Origin: Struthio camelus
Lineage: Eukaryota; Chordata; Aves; Struthioniformes; Struthionidae
Direction of reading: 5' to 3'
DNA length: 64,000 nt
Assembly (NCBI RefSeq): GCF_040807025.1
Contig: NC_090944.1
Coordinates: 122,565,738-122,629,737, forward strand
Both the position numbers and the translations under genes were made by a program. The notes below the pieces were generated by a model. That model saw only the letters and a program-made list of their open reading frames with translations. It was not told where the DNA came from and did no database searches. Position 1 is the stretch's first letter. Every line of letters starts with the position of its first letter. This document shows, in pieces, positions 22,101-35,480 of the stretch.

Positions 22101-25100
22101 GCTAGATTGAATTCCTCAAGAAGAGTACATTTGGAAAGAAATGTGTTATCCGATAAGTCTGTAGAAGGTCTATTGTGCAGCTCAAGAGTTTTTCTTACAG
22201 ATGCCAGAGGGTTCCAAGTGGGTTGACCTGTCACTGAAAATATTAGGTACGTTGAAATCTCAGCAAGAGAGATGAAAGAGAATGGATGAGGAATGCTAGA
22301 GGAACGGAGAGAACAGTTGTATGGAAGAGAGATTATAAAGTGAATATACTGTTCTGAATGGGATAACTGCCCTAAATGCCCCCCGTTTGTCTGTGTGAGG
22401 GAGGTTCTGCAAAGCCAAACTGAGTTATCTAGCAGAGTGAAGAAAAACAAATAAACCTCTGTTAGACCCTGAACTGAGGACTGAAAGAAGTCCCTGTGAA
22501 GTTTACCTTGTTTCAGATAATCTCTTCTAATTTTACAGCTCTTTGTTGTTAATTTTGCTCAACTTTCCTGAATGTCCTACAGGAAGCTAAAAGATAATTG
22601 GGATAGGATCACAGCAACTAATTTAAATTGTCATAGCTTCATCAACTTCAGTGGAAAGAACTAAGATCACTTTCGTTGTCTGGTGATCAGGACCTCTGCC
22701 AGCCACATGTTAATTTTGATAGTGGTTGATTGGTAATTAATTTGTGTGGGGTGGTAAACAAGATACTTTGGGCACAGAAGACGCGCATTATTTTTCGTAA
22801 TGGTCTATTAGTTTTACACTGTGCGGGGCAAGCACTTTGATAGGAAAAGCACTTTTCATTATTTAAGACCTTGACTTTTCCAGACAAAACCCATAAATTA
22901 TTTCACACTCTTTGCCTGTAGTTTGATTAGACTGCTCTTATTAGCCAGGGAAATTTAAGTCATTAAAATGAAGCTTATTTGAAATTATAGGTCAGAGACA
23001 AGACTGAATTTCACATGTGAGTATAGAAAATGATTTCTTGTAAATTGTCTTGCATAAGCTGCAAAAAGGAGGCTAACTGCTGTCTTTGCTCAGGTGCAGC
23101 TTCCTTGATGTCTAGGGTCAGAATAACTTGTGATTTGTTTGCTTTGCATAATATTTTCCTCCAGACATCCTTACAAGTTTCAGGGGCTCAGCCTGAAAGA
23201 TATGAATGCTTCTTATCTCCCATTACCTTATCAGGCCGTTCCATGTATTTGTTTCTGGTTAGCTAGAGGAGAATTTACAGACTGTTTTTATATGCAGAGG
23301 GAGACACGTTTCTGAGTGAAATGAAAACAGACTTCAAACCACCAGAATATGAAGAAGTCTTTGTTTTTCGTAAGTACCCTTCCACAACTTCTGAGCTTTC
23401 TGAGGCTGTCGTTGCCTGTGCTAGCCAACTAGTAAGGTATCTTTGACTGTAACGTTTTCAAAACTTGACATAGACAAGGCAGTCCAGGCTTCAAACATGC
23501 ACCAGCTGAGTGAGCTGCAAGTGGACGTTTTTGCCTTCTGTCCCCTCTTGCCTACGTGGGAATCCTAGCAGTTGCTAGTCAGCATTTTGTCATATTACAC
23601 CTGGAAGTCCTGTTTTGTGAGTACTGCCCTGGTAATGTTTCTGCTAACATAAAATTTTCAGATAATGTGACTGAGGATGCGATTTCCGATTCAATTTTTT
23701 GTCTGAATATAGTCAGTTAGTAATTTGAAAATATTTATTTTTAACTAATCTGTTCATCTTCAGTGGTTTTCCAAAAAACACTGTGAACAAACATGCCATT
23801 GGAAAAACAATCAATTTTTCTATGTTTAATTTCTCCTTGGTTTAATGTTGGGTTTCTCTGTGGCACAGGCATCAAATGATTCTTTTTTGTTTTTAGCCCA
23901 GAATGATGAAGCCGTGTGGCAAGCTGTGCTGGTCATGTTTAACTATACTAAGAAAAACTTTAATGACACATGCATATTTTGCATACTTTCTTGGTCTTTG
24001 TAGTGTTCATATATTGTTTGCATCTTTGAAGCATGAAGACTTGAATATATTGGCTTAAGAGGAAGTTAATAACACTTTTAATAAAGTGGTAGTAGCTTTG
24101 AATTCCAAATCCAAACAGGAGTATAAAATTAGAAGCACACATCGGTCTGCTCTCATACCAGGAGAGCGTCTCTGCTCTCAGGAGTGACAATCTCAGTAGG
24201 AACTTTGTCAGATCCTTTAGCTTTCAACTTTCTTGAGATTAGTCTTAATCCATGATTCTATGAGTTTAAAATTTGAGAAAAGATTCTTCTATCTCCCCAC
24301 TTTTACTAAATACGTGCCTAAATACATGGGACGGAATCTCAGTGTTTGGCCAAAATGCCTGGATCTAAATCTTTTTACTGACCTCTGCACTTGAATAATG
24401 TTGGAGGTTGCTACTCAATGCTTATCAATTCCTCATGTTTGGAATTCTGTTTAAATTCAAGTTACCTGCATAAGATGTGGAAGAGTGCATCCTTCAGTTT
24501 ATAGTAGTTCAGCTGTTTTATTTCTAACTCTTTTCATTACTCCTTGGTACTGCCACAGTTACCAATCCTCTCTTAATTGTAGGTTAGTCGTCTGAGAAGA
24601 AAGTGAGGGAAGCATTCTGATCCCAGGTTGACAAACAACTTCTGGCTGGTTGCTGCACCTTCAGTCTGTTAGTGCCTCTGAGGGCAGGCCTTGTGTCAAG
24701 CGCTTTTCCAGTCTCCTAAACTTCTTGTGGCGTGGATATCCTCCCGGGGGCTGGGCATCTTCTTGTGCTTGTTTCTAGTTTAAACCCTTTGGAAGGGGTA
24801 GGTATGAAAGCAGGGAAACATATCCCAACAAAAGAATTTCTTTTCTGCAGACAATTTTGTCACAGTAGAGCCCAAAATAAAGAAGTGCTCATCTTTTGGC
24901 CAATTCTCTTACTTACTGTAGACTGATCTCATCTCTCCTTTGTGTCCTGATGCTGGTTAGCACTCTTAGCAGCATAAATCCAGTTCTGCAACTCTCACTT
25001 AGTGTTGTATGCTGTACACAACTATCTCCTGGAGCTGGTATATGAGCAAGAACTGCGGAATCACAACTCTTTAAGATGTTTGGGATTTCCCTTTTCTTCT

Positions 25101-25756
25101 TGTCCCTTTGTTATCTTCTTCCTCAGGTTCCTCTAGACTTCAGAAACCGTTTTTGTGTCCTCTTAATTTTATAGAACTTCTCTATTTATGCATGGCCCAA
25201 AGTAAAGGTGATACTTAATATAAGGAATAAAGGAGATTTTTTTTCTTTACATAATTGCTGAGCATTATAAAAAAAAAAAAAAGAAAAAATCAATCATCAA
25301 AAATACTTCTTAAATTCACGCTCTGAAGGTAGCAACGCTTCCAAGGGCATGAGCTCCAAGGTATTTTAAATAATTTTCCCTAGAACGAGCACCCAAGAAA
25401 AGGGTTTTGGGACAGTATTAAACACTGACTGAAAAGTCATAATGTTTCTCTGGAAACGGAGCTCTTCCTGCTCTTCCTCTTCCTCCAGAGATTTTGTGTA
25501 GGGTAGAATATGGAGGGAATATGCTTTGAAGAGCTGGTGAGCAAATTTGAGGATTTAAAGTAGTAGTGTTTAATAAGGAACTAGAATGGCTTTGTAAAGA
25601 TTGGAAGAGAAAGTGGGTTCTTGTTTACTTAAGAGAGCTTCCAGCATCCTATATGTACATTCTGGATGTAAAACAGAACTGGGGATGATGCAGTGGGATG
25701 GCCATGAAGTGAATTCAGCTTTGAAAACAAATCCTTCCAAGACAAGTGAAGGAAAC

Positions 25757-25793
25757 TGTGTGTGTGTGCGTCCGCGTGCACATGCATGTGCAC
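25757..25793. repeat. (TG)6 run and 18-bp perfect palindrome
   Basis: A (TG)6 run (25757-25768) is followed by GTGCACATGCATGTGCAC (25776-25793), which is its own reverse complement over all 18 bases. Alternating purine-pyrimidine sequence of this kind can adopt Z-DNA or a small cruciform. It lies in FSHR intron 1 with no gene feature beside it. Confidence 0.85.
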
Positions 25794-26334
25794 ACGCTGC
25801 ACATATCTGGGGAGTCTCTGTATTAACCTCTTCATCTGTGACTTTGACTCCAGACAAATATGAGAATGAAAAACATTAACGTACGTATGCGGCAGTCTTT
25901 GATGAAGTAGCCAAGGCTCAGGTGGAAGAGAATAGTAGTGGAAGGAGGGACTGTCTCCCTTTTCCTTTTGCCAAAATCGGGAACATGGGATGGGAAAAGA
26001 GCAATATTTATTTATTTGGTTTTGATTTTCTTAATTAAACAAGATCATCAAATGGCCAGTCTAAGAATTATAATGGCTTTCTTTACACATTTTTCTGAAA
26101 CCCTTCTCATGGATTTATATTCTGTGCTATGCCCAGGGCTTAGAAATGGTCCCTGGTGTAACATTCTTGCCTGCCTTTGGTTTTCAGAAGTTAAGATTTC
26201 CCTGCTAACTTCAGGCTAAGCTTTGATTTCTCTTTTCACTCGTATCGTTATATGATATAAATATATTAGACTGCTGCCTTCAGGTCTTCAGTAAGCATGT
26301 TTGGGAAGAGAGCCTCTGTCAAAGGGCGCAGTAT

Positions 26335-26349
26335 TCAGCAGGGGGCGCT
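26335..26349 (+). promoter_or_regulatory. Strong CTCF-like motif, + orientation
   Basis: TCAGCAGGGGGCGCT matches 14 of 15 positions of the vertebrate CTCF core CCASYAGRKGGCRSY, missing only the first base. Nine bases further on is an inverted repeat TGAGGGC-tagag-GCCCTCA (26358-26376). CpG content around it is locally raised. CTCF marks chromatin loop anchors and insulators. Binding is inferred from sequence only. Confidence 0.55.
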
Positions 26350-26724
26350 TGCACCACTGAGGGCTAGAGGCCCTCACCTAGACAAGAGCGCAAACGTAGC
26401 TCCAGCGGTGGAAGCGCTGTCCGTGCTGCTTTCCCTGACATCTCCAGCTCCTCCTCAGCTGCAGAAAAGGAGCACAGATCAGCCAAACCCGTTATGTTCT
26501 TCTCGATAACTACTGGGAAGTGATCAGTTCTAAAGAGTTGTTCTTGAGAGTCCAATCTCTCAGCAGAAATATTTATAGACATACAAAAATTTCTGAACAA
26601 ACAAGGTATTTTTTTTAAAAAAGGAGCTTTATAAAAACCCTTCTTCTAGGGGAGGGCAGAGGGTTGATACTAAAAAATCTGCCATGTCCCTGAAGTCGTC
26701 TTTGGCTGTGGAACTGTAGTGGAA

Positions 26725-26773
26725 GGGGGGGGGGGGGTTTGTTGTTGGTTTGGTTTGGTTTTTTTTTTTTTTT
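26725..26773 (+). repeat. G13 run followed by GT-rich and T tracts
   Basis: Thirteen G residues (26725-26737) run into repeated GGTTT units and then a T tract of about fifteen bases. This is low-complexity sequence. The repeated GG blocks after the G-run could take part in a quadruplex. Confidence 0.8.
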
Positions 26774-27084
26774 CTGGTGATTGGAGAGTCATAAAAGAAG
26801 TACAGACTGTGTCAGAAAATGATAGCAAAACAACAAATGCCCTGACAGAACAACAACTCTCTCTAGGTGGAATTACTGATTTGGGGGAATAGTCACTGTA
26901 TCCACATCCCTGGAGCTATAATTTCCTATCTGCAATATATTGTTGCCATGGCAGATGAAGCCCAAACCTCATTTTTCAGTCCACTGAAATTGGTGTTAGT
27001 GGCCCCTGTGAGGGAATACCGTACAATAAAGTCCGGGGCTTGGTTCCACAAACATCTATACACATCCTAATTGCTCACCCAAGC

Positions 27085-27135
27085 AGCTCCATTGAGTTCC
27101 AGTGGGATGGATCACGGGTGTAAAACTATCCGTCT
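27085..27135. mobile_element. Possible ancient amniote repeat scrap
   Basis: 'agctccattgagttccagtg' followed by 'ggatcacgggtgtaaa' resembles the 'ccattgaagtcaatgggactactcacg' core of an old repeat seen in birds and turtles (from memory). It is short and decayed, and the family is not assigned. Confidence 0.4.
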
Positions 27136-28480
27136 GTGCATATTTGCAGATTCAGGACTTCATGCCGTTGCTGTAGACAGGAAACGGCTTCAGGGAAGAC
27201 TAAAATCATTGTTGAAAGCACAAATGAAATATATATTTAATTGTTTAAATTTACGTTAAGTTAGTCGGGAGATCTGAATAGAACTATGTGGAAATTTTAT
27301 GATTTCCTTAGTATTAGCAAAACTTTTCCATAAATATTAGCTAGTCTCATAATATTCCTGGTACGCAGGTCAACATAATTTTATCCGTTTCACAAAAGGC
27401 TAATCTATGGGATGCAAAGGACAAACAGTTTTTCAAGAGTACAGCGTCACAAATCAGTGGCATAGGTGGCGACCTGATTTACCAGATGATGCTCCTATGG
27501 CAATATATTTCCATGTAAAAAAACCTCTGGCACATTTATATTCCTTTCTAATAACTATTTCTCATCGAGAAAGACTTTGTGCTCAGCAGCACGGAATGCA
27601 GGCCTGCTGTTTTGACTCTCCTAAATAATACAGTACAAAGTCATAGCTCTACTATTTTTGTAATGTTGAAATTATGCATATACCGTTTCAGGGAGATTTT
27701 CTTTGTTTGTTTTTTCCTCAAATATATTTTTCCTGGCATGGTACCTCTTTATCATCACCTTTTCCACTGTGCTCATTTCTGTACTTTTCTTATGTCAGTT
27801 TCTGTCACTTTATTAGAAGAACAGCATTCTACAGTAGTGTTACTGTCAGTAGTTTGAAGACAGCTGAGGTGGAGATTTTCATGGGTATTTCAGTTACAGA
27901 TAACTTTTAGATCTGTTGTGGTTAGCAGGGCTGCATGTGGTGCACTAATTGGAAGGTTTTAGTCCCTTTATGAGTTTAGCTGTTATCTGTGTATGTCTCC
28001 TTAGCTATATTCCTTCATAAATATGTGAATGATGTATGTACACTTTTTTTATACACGGTCTACATGTAGCAAATAATAGTTTTTCTGACTTTCATCATTT
28101 CTGTATGTGTTACTGCCATGTTATATTGGTGTTGTATTGATGTAGTGCACGGGCTTAAAGCAAAGGGCTTGGATTGGGTTTTTGAGCGCTTCACCCTGGA
28201 AGTTCAAGTACTGTATGAATGTACTGTACTACAGAAACACTGTCTAAGCTCAACATGGGGATCTGCATCTCCATGAAGTGCCTATCAAGGTATGCTTTCC
28301 ATTAGAGGTACTATTACCCTGGTCTAGCAAGGAAAGCCTTGTAGCCTCAGGGTTGTGGAGTAGCAGCAGCTTATACTTGCCATTTTGTTTGACTGTCAGA
28401 GATGTGAATGCTGTCTGGAAGAAATGCTTTAGTGCACTAGAAAACAGGGAGACCGGCTCTTCATTTAAGGCTTTGAAAGA

Positions 28481-28512
28481 TTTTTTTTTTTCTTTCTTTC
28501 TTTCTTTCTTTA
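28481..28512 (+). repeat. T run and (TTTC)n tract ending in AG
   Basis: Eleven T residues are followed by about five TTTC units and 'tttag'. As a pyrimidine tract ending in AG it looks like a splice acceptor, but no exon with a good donor follows, so I treat it as a microsatellite. Confidence 0.75.
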
Positions 28513-31500
28513 GGCTGCCAAGACCCGTCCTTGGTTCTAGGTGTGGATTCATCTGTTTAGTGTCCTCTAAGCTGAAAGAACATAGTAGTGGTTATCAGCT
28601 AAAATAGGGGATAAGGCAGGGGGTGCTTCAAAAGTTCCTGCTCATGTCTCCTTGAAGATTTTCTGCATTCCACAGAAAGCTTGTTAACCTTTGCTTTGGA
28701 GGGATGGGAAGCTGCTATTTTTATTAGCAGCGCTTGACTTGCTAGCTATAGCGTGTCTCCACAATCATACAAAGGAATTTATAAATTTCTGTAAAGTACC
28801 TCATGCTGATATTGTACTTTTATGAATAACAGCTTAGGCTTCAGCCTATATTGCATAGAAATACTCAATGTTTGGTCCGAACTCAACAGGTTCGTGTAAG
28901 CTTTGGATTCTAGAAGCCCACAAGTCCCAGAAGTCTTAATCTTAATATGATATCGCCTGTTTTCCACGAAACACTCTGAAGAAGGGGGACAGTACAGCTA
29001 GACTGTATGGATGCCTAAATTGCACCTTCCTCATTAAGTATTGCACAGCATCACTATAGGAGCTTTCATGGCATTGAGTTTCATCAACTGGAAAGTCCTT
29101 TTTCAACATAAGTATATTTTGGTAGCTGCTATAACAGAACCCAGCAACCATGCTTCTTGCGTTGGCCTGCCTAACAGTGTGCTTCCAATTGCATTTGGTT
29201 TGCATGTTCATCCTGATGGTTTTCCATCTTCTTCATTAAAAGAAAAACAAAAAAAAAATCCCCACGGCTTTTAAAGAAGTGGTGGTGACTGAAAATACTT
29301 TCTGAAAAACGGTATCAAACTGATCACCAACCACTCTCTGCTATCCCCTTGCTGAAATATCTGGCAGAAGTAACCTCTGACACTGTAGGTACTGCTAAAT
29401 GGATAGCAGCTGAAGCATGTGTTTCAGGGGATTACCCTCGAGTGAATGAGGTACTAAAATCAAAAAGCATGCACAAAGCCAATGTTAGTTGTGTCTTTGT
29501 GTACTTTCATTGCATATTATTTGCTCTTCTGTAACTCAATACATGTGCCCTAAATATTGGTTTGGTGAACAATAATAACAGTTATGCAGGCCATTACTTT
29601 TGCCAAAAGCAGTGTAAAATAATCTTTTTTAAAACTATGGTCTAATAAACAAAGCCCTAGGAAATAAGCATCCTTTACAACTGTCATACTCGGAGCAAAT
29701 GTTCTTTTTCTTATTGCTGCAGAGTGTGCCTTATTCTGATAAAGTGGGAGAGAATAGCCAGTATCGTGCCTAATATTTGAATAATCTATTTGCAAGAGCA
29801 GATACAGATTTTACCTTAAAGAAAAATGGTGGAGACTGAAATGTAATAAACAGTAGTGCTGAAATACCAAGCGCTACATCTAACCCTACAGCTCAAGGGC
29901 TGTCAATTAATGGCACGTTTTCTCAACACAGTAGTGAACTGCAAAAATCGTGCCGTCTCTTATTTCTTGCGAGGCCAACTCATTTTTGAAACTTAAGTGA
30001 CCTTTTACCATACAAACCAGCAAAAATGTGAGATCATGCAAGGAAACTGTAATTAGAGGAGAAGATCTCTTAGTAGTAATACAGACCTTTGAAACACATC
30101 TGAGGGAGAACTCCTGATCTTGGAAGGATACGTGTGAAACTTTGCAATGACGTTTCAGGTTTGGTGGTAACACTGACTGTCATTTTTACTGGCTCTAAAG
30201 CAAAACCAAACATAGTTAACTAAGTCTCTTGCAATGAATTCTATCAGCTAGATAAGATGTGCAGCACTTAATGTACAGTACATTTGCTGATTGTGGACGT
30301 TGTCAAAGAAGAATGTGAGGCCAACTCATTCTTTTGTTAAAAGCTCTGATCAGGACAATTCCATCTCTGCACAGAGGGATTATCGTTACGTCACTGGTTA
30401 ACCTCTGTTCCTATTATTCAGGCTTATGCATGCGGTAAAAAGTTTATACAATACATATTGGAAATGAATGGAAGAATTCCTATTGATTTCCATTAGACTG
30501 TGCCATAATATTGGGCCCTGTGTTGTACTGCAGTGCCTTAGCACTTGGTCATTAGTACTGAAGTGTCAGTCAGCTAATAAAAGCTAAGGAGCCTTGGCAA
30601 CATTTTTCTCATGTGACTCATCAATAGCCGCATATTTAAAATGAGAATATTAGAAAAAGCTAAGTTCTTATACAATTTATACCCCTTTAGTTATCTTCTG
30701 TCACAGCAAGTTTTCATTGCTTTTAATTAAGCAAATCTCCCTAGAGTGGCACAATGTGCTGCCTCATGCTTCATCCCTGCTGGAAATGTTTATTTCTGTT
30801 TTGAAATTTTAATATGAAATATCAGGAGGAAGGAAGGAGAGCAGAGGTTTCAAATATCCTGACACCCGGTACTGTATATTATGTTTTCCAAACTCTGCCT
30901 TCAAGGTGAGCAGTCGAGATAAGCCACTGATCTGCAGCCCATCTAATTTGTTTTTCCATCATTTTCTTAACTTGGCTTACCTCCAGTAATCATTACAGTA
31001 TAAGTGACACTGCTGGGAAAATCGTTTCTTCCTGACTGAATAGAAAATAACTTATACTACACTTGAATCATAATTGGTATTTTGTTTATTTCTTTGGACT
31101 TGTAGTCAGCCTATGACTTCTGTAGCTGAGGGAGTTCTGTGTCTTCTGGCAAAGGGACTGCTTGTTACAAAACATTATGAAATCTACTTCTGATTGAATG
31201 TAATAAAAAACACTTAGGGATCTAAACTGAATTTTTTGTCAGATGTTCAATATTATGTCCCTGAAGATTTTTAAAAAAAAAAAAAAGTCTCTGAATATTT
31301 ATTAGGATGATGGAAGCCTGTCCTAGATAGGCTTTGAACTGTGCTCATTGCAGAGCACAGAGTAGCTGAACGACTTTCAGTAGTACATCTGTCACATATT
31401 CTATTATTATAAGGTTATTATTCCCTTTCACTGTTTATCTATAATTCAGCCACAACAATGGAAAAGACTCTTATGTACTATATGTGAGCACACAGCCCAT

Positions 31501-32440
31501 ATAACTGATGCCAGAGACTGAACGGGAGTTAACAGAGGTTATCAGTACCCTGCATTGTTCTTGCACCTCTGGGATGTGATATGGTGTGCCAAAAACCTCT
31601 TCAATTATACTATATTTGACTAAATATATTCAGGGCTGGTAGATTGCACTCAGCTTAATTTTAATAAGAAAGTAATATCTGACGCCAAAAAAAATCTTTT
31701 TTTTTTATTATTATTATTTAAGTGATTTAGTTTCCTATGCAGTGCTCATGCTCCAGAGCTAATGCTCAGGGTGTTTGGGATAAAAACCCTATCATAAGGG
31801 GAGCTCAGGTGATTTTCCTGTGGTGAACAGTACCACAGAACAAACCTTTCACGTGCAGACCTAGGCTAGACACGAGTGGGTGACCTTGAGCCCACCTGAG
31901 ACTTGAAAAGCTGTTTAGCACTGGAATATGATTTTCCTCAGTTTCATTATTGGGGGAGGAGACCACTGTTGAGCAAAACAAGTTTTTTGCAGCAAGGTCC
32001 TCCCTTTTTTACCCAGAGGCAGCTGGGATACTCCCTTTTTTCCTCCCTTGTAGGGGGTGTCTGTGCTGTAGCTTTTCACTTTCAGAATGAAGCTCCAGAT
32101 CAGATCTTGCTGAGAGCAGCCGTGCAGCTCCATGCCCAGGCGAGGGAGTTTTCGTGGAGCTGGGCCCCCGTAGCTGAAACTCACTTTAGCAGAACTAGCC
32201 TGGAGCTGGAGCTAACTAGCCCAGTTGGACCCAAACTGTCCCTGCACAAAGCCATCTCATTGTCTGCAAATCAGTATTTGGAATTAAAACAGCCATGACA
32301 AGCTAGAATGGCTTTAAACTGTACAAATTTGTTTGGGACCTGCTGGTGAGTTCAAATTTTCATGTAGAAGGAAGCAATACGCTTGTACCTGCTGTTTTTC
32401 ATTGCTCAATGGCAAAATTCTTTGCAGAGATACCTGTTAT

Positions 32441-32545
32441 TACATCTGTTTTACAAAGAGGTTAATGACACACAAATCCCTTCCACTTCTGGCAGCCAGG
32501 AGCAGAGCCCAAGTCCCTGGGGTCCCAAACCCATGCTCTGTAGAT
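32441..32545 (-). mobile_element. MIR-like SINE relic, antisense
   Basis: The + strand reads 'tacatctgttttacaaagag', 'gttaatgacacacaaatccc', 'aggagcagagcccaagtccc' and 'ccaaacccatgctct'. This follows the order of the complement of MIR-type SINEs (conserved core, then the tRNA-related head). It is heavily decayed and sits where the two longest reading frames of the window lie, which supports non-coding origin for that area. Confidence 0.45.
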
Positions 32546-35039
32546 GAGAGAGCACAGCTTCCCTTGGATAAAGTTCCTCTGCATAAAATGAGGCAAAAGG
32601 AAAACAAGGCCCTCCAAATGCTCTGCTCCTTCCCATTGCAAGTCCCACCACTCCCCTCCAGTGGAGGACACGGCCCAGCAGGGCATCCCTGTCCAGCTAT
32701 TTTGGAGAGAGAGCAAACTCCTGAACTCTGTTGTCCAGCACCCCTTGCTAACCTTCTCAGTATATGGAGGAGCCAGTTTTCTAAATACTGGAACAAGAAT
32801 CTCTTCACTTAAGCATTTAGTCTCACATGTAATGAAGGATATTTTGTGCTTGTTTGTCTATTTATGCCTCTCTTCCAGGTAAATTTTTGCGTTTGCCTTC
32901 AGGACAAAGGGTTAAAAAATTCGTGTTTTTTCTGCTGGGGAAAGAAAAGGAGGGTGGTGTTTGTGTTTAGATAACCAGGAGCGTTTATAGGCTCTGTATC
33001 CAACCCTGTGTACAGCTGTTCTGAGGAAGATGCTGAAAAGCTGCAAGTGGATTCTTTTGCCACCTTATCTCCTTCAGACAAGAGATGACACCCATTGGCT
33101 TAAAATGATAAGCTACAGTCTTGATAGATTTGATCTGTGATTTTTGTCCTTCTTCATAATTTGAGCTATTGATTCTGTTTGTTAAAGCTAATTTAAAAAA
33201 CTCGAGCACTGAGTGCTCTGCTGTTTCAGATCAGTCTGCTCTGGGCATTCTGATCTGAGGCTAATCCACGTGCTGCTGATTTATTTTCACTCTGTTTTCA
33301 AGTAGAGTTCTGTTCTTTGTTTCATTTTTCTGTCCTCTGTTTCCCTCTGAGAGAAAAGGCATTTAATTTCACACCTCCAGTGGGAGCAGAGGGGTCTAGA
33401 TTAGTCCTTCTAATATATGAAGTAAGCTCAGGAAAATTTATCTGACTCATCTTCGTGCAGTTTTTGCTCAGATGGTGGCCTTCTGCCCACCACGTGGGCT
33501 CACAAACTTTCTATTTCCCCAGCACAGAACAGGATTTTACTCCCTTCAGCCTATCTTTTGCTCTTGATGCAGTCAGCCACAGGCTAATTCTAGGCATGTG
33601 ATGTAGGGAATTACACAAGGGATCTTTCAGTTAACTCTAAGATCAAAGCAAGCAGGATATGCCCGTTGTGCTTTGCTTCAGGACAATAGACCGCTTTTAT
33701 TCAAGAAAGAAGTCTAAGCGTTGGCTTTAGATTGACATGCTGGAGTGAATGGGACTTACCATGTTCCTGAACTAAGGCTCAGCAGAGGAACTCCTTTGGC
33801 TGCTTCTTCCCCGGAAGCACAGGTTTGTCTAAGGGACAAGGGATAGTCTGCTTGTTTGTTTTAAAATTCTGAATAAAGGTATTTATTATTTAAAAAAAAA
33901 AAATAAAACCCTCGTTATTAAAAGCAAAACAGAAGCAAAAATAAAGCCTTAAGGTGACAGACACCTTTTAGCACTAGGCTGGAATCGAGTCTCTGACCAA
34001 GTATCAGCATTTATTGACTTAGTGGTATTCATTAACTGTCTGGACATTCGTTTGTTGCCTTAGGGTTTCCATTTATTGTTAGTGTATTTTGCTGGTGGTG
34101 CTATTGTAACCATCTTTCTCCTAATCTTAGACTATTGTTTTCATTTTCAGCATCTAAATTCTTTAACTAGTTAAAAGATACTGGGATGCTCCTGCTTGAG
34201 CAAGGACTGCACATTGGGTTTGCGTCCATTGCATCTCAATGTTTACTGTGATAGCATATTCTTTCTGCAATAAAAACACTGACAGTCTGTTCCTAGTTTA
34301 TCCTGAAGCCTGCTTGGTCATCCTCAGAGACTACTGCCTCTGATTTCTTGGAAATATGCCACAGTTATCAACTGGAATTAATCAGACAGAACATAAGCTT
34401 AGATGTCTTCATAAAGGTAGCACTTACAGGTGACAGGCTCTGAAACCTTAATCAGCTTTTAAAAATGTTAGGCTTTACTTTGAAATTGATACGGAGATAG
34501 AAAGATGGAGTCAGTATTGCTGAATATTGCTTTGTAGGTTAGCAATGTCTTATGTAGTGCAGTGAGAAGGTAACTTTGGTTTTGTCCTATCTTGATAGCA
34601 ACGGGTACAGTATTGATAGGATACTCGCTACAACCGGTATTTAAGCAAAAATGCAGCTGTTCAGATACTATATGAAAACTAAGCCCCTCAGCTTGTTTAC
34701 AGTGTGATCCAGTCTAAAAGCTTCACAAAGATGTTGTATAGCATAGCAAAGATTTCACGCAGGTGGTCAGCAGTGCAAACTGGGCCCTTGAACACCAACA
34801 AATGGCATGCAAAATCCTCTTTCCCTGATCCTCTCACCTGCCCCCAAGCCAACAGGTAGGGCTGCTTGCCCAGTAGAGGCAGATGCTGGGCAAGTTTTCC
34901 TCTAGAGAAAGGTAGCCTATCCTTTAACTACTATCTCCCTCCAATGCTAGGATGGGCCAAGCATCCTGCATACAACAGGGATCCTTGAGATGCTAAGGGT
35001 AGAGTAAGAATGGGGAAGCATTGAAAATATATTACTGCA

Positions 35040-35480
35040 ATACTCTCCTAGCCTCTAACTACTTTCAGCACTGAGCTTGAGACTCTTGTTGTTTGTATGA
35101 TTAGCTACCCTGAATTCTCTCTCCTCAAATTATTTGTCCAGTCTGCCCTTTAACCCATGTTAGCTTCTTGCATCCGTGCAAGCTGTACAAAGGAGTCTAC
35201 TGCTCTACGTGCATTGTATTAACAGCCACCTCCTCCTGTGTGCTTTGAATCTAGCTGTCTCTAGTTTCACGTGATGCCGCGCCGTGTTTGTGACGGAAGA
35301 GATGGTAGAGAATCAGTCCTGTCCTACCCTCTCAGGTGTTTTGTAGATCTCTGTTATAGGCCCCTTAATGTTTTTCAGGCTGAAAAGTCCTGGCCAAATT
35401 GGTTATTCCTCTACTGGAAGCCATTTCTTGTCTTTGATCAACCTCATTGCTCTTCTGTTTGCCTTTCCTAATGTTCCCCT
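35040..35480 (-). mobile_element. Old CR1 LINE 3' end, antisense
   Basis: The text 'ttagcttcttgcatccgtgc', 'gttttgtagatctctgtta' and 'ttcaggctgaaaagtcctgg' parallels the CR1 3' end block also seen at 480-860. The shared order of phrases between the two places within this window supports one repeat family. It is broken and old. Edges are approximate. Confidence 0.65.

Noticed and set aside
22094..22450. 118-codon - strand frame as a gene
   Set aside because: Composition is that of random AT-rich sequence, with no motif, signal peptide or matching splice sites.
24251..24264. 'ccatgattctatga' as a CR1 3' tail
   Set aside because: Only the octamer matches and the sequence upstream does not resemble CR1.
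28481..28550. Exon after the TTTC tract and AG at 28512
   Set aside because: The tract resembles an acceptor, but the frame beyond it has no donor or recognisable protein.
31903..32298. 131-codon + strand frame as a gene
   Set aside because: It has no recognised domain, no conserved start context, lies in repeat-like DNA and overlaps an 89-codon frame on the other strand.
32333..32812. 159-codon + strand frame, the longest in the window, as a gene
   Set aside because: It crosses a MIR-like relic, begins at a non-standard start context and shows no domain or splice logic.
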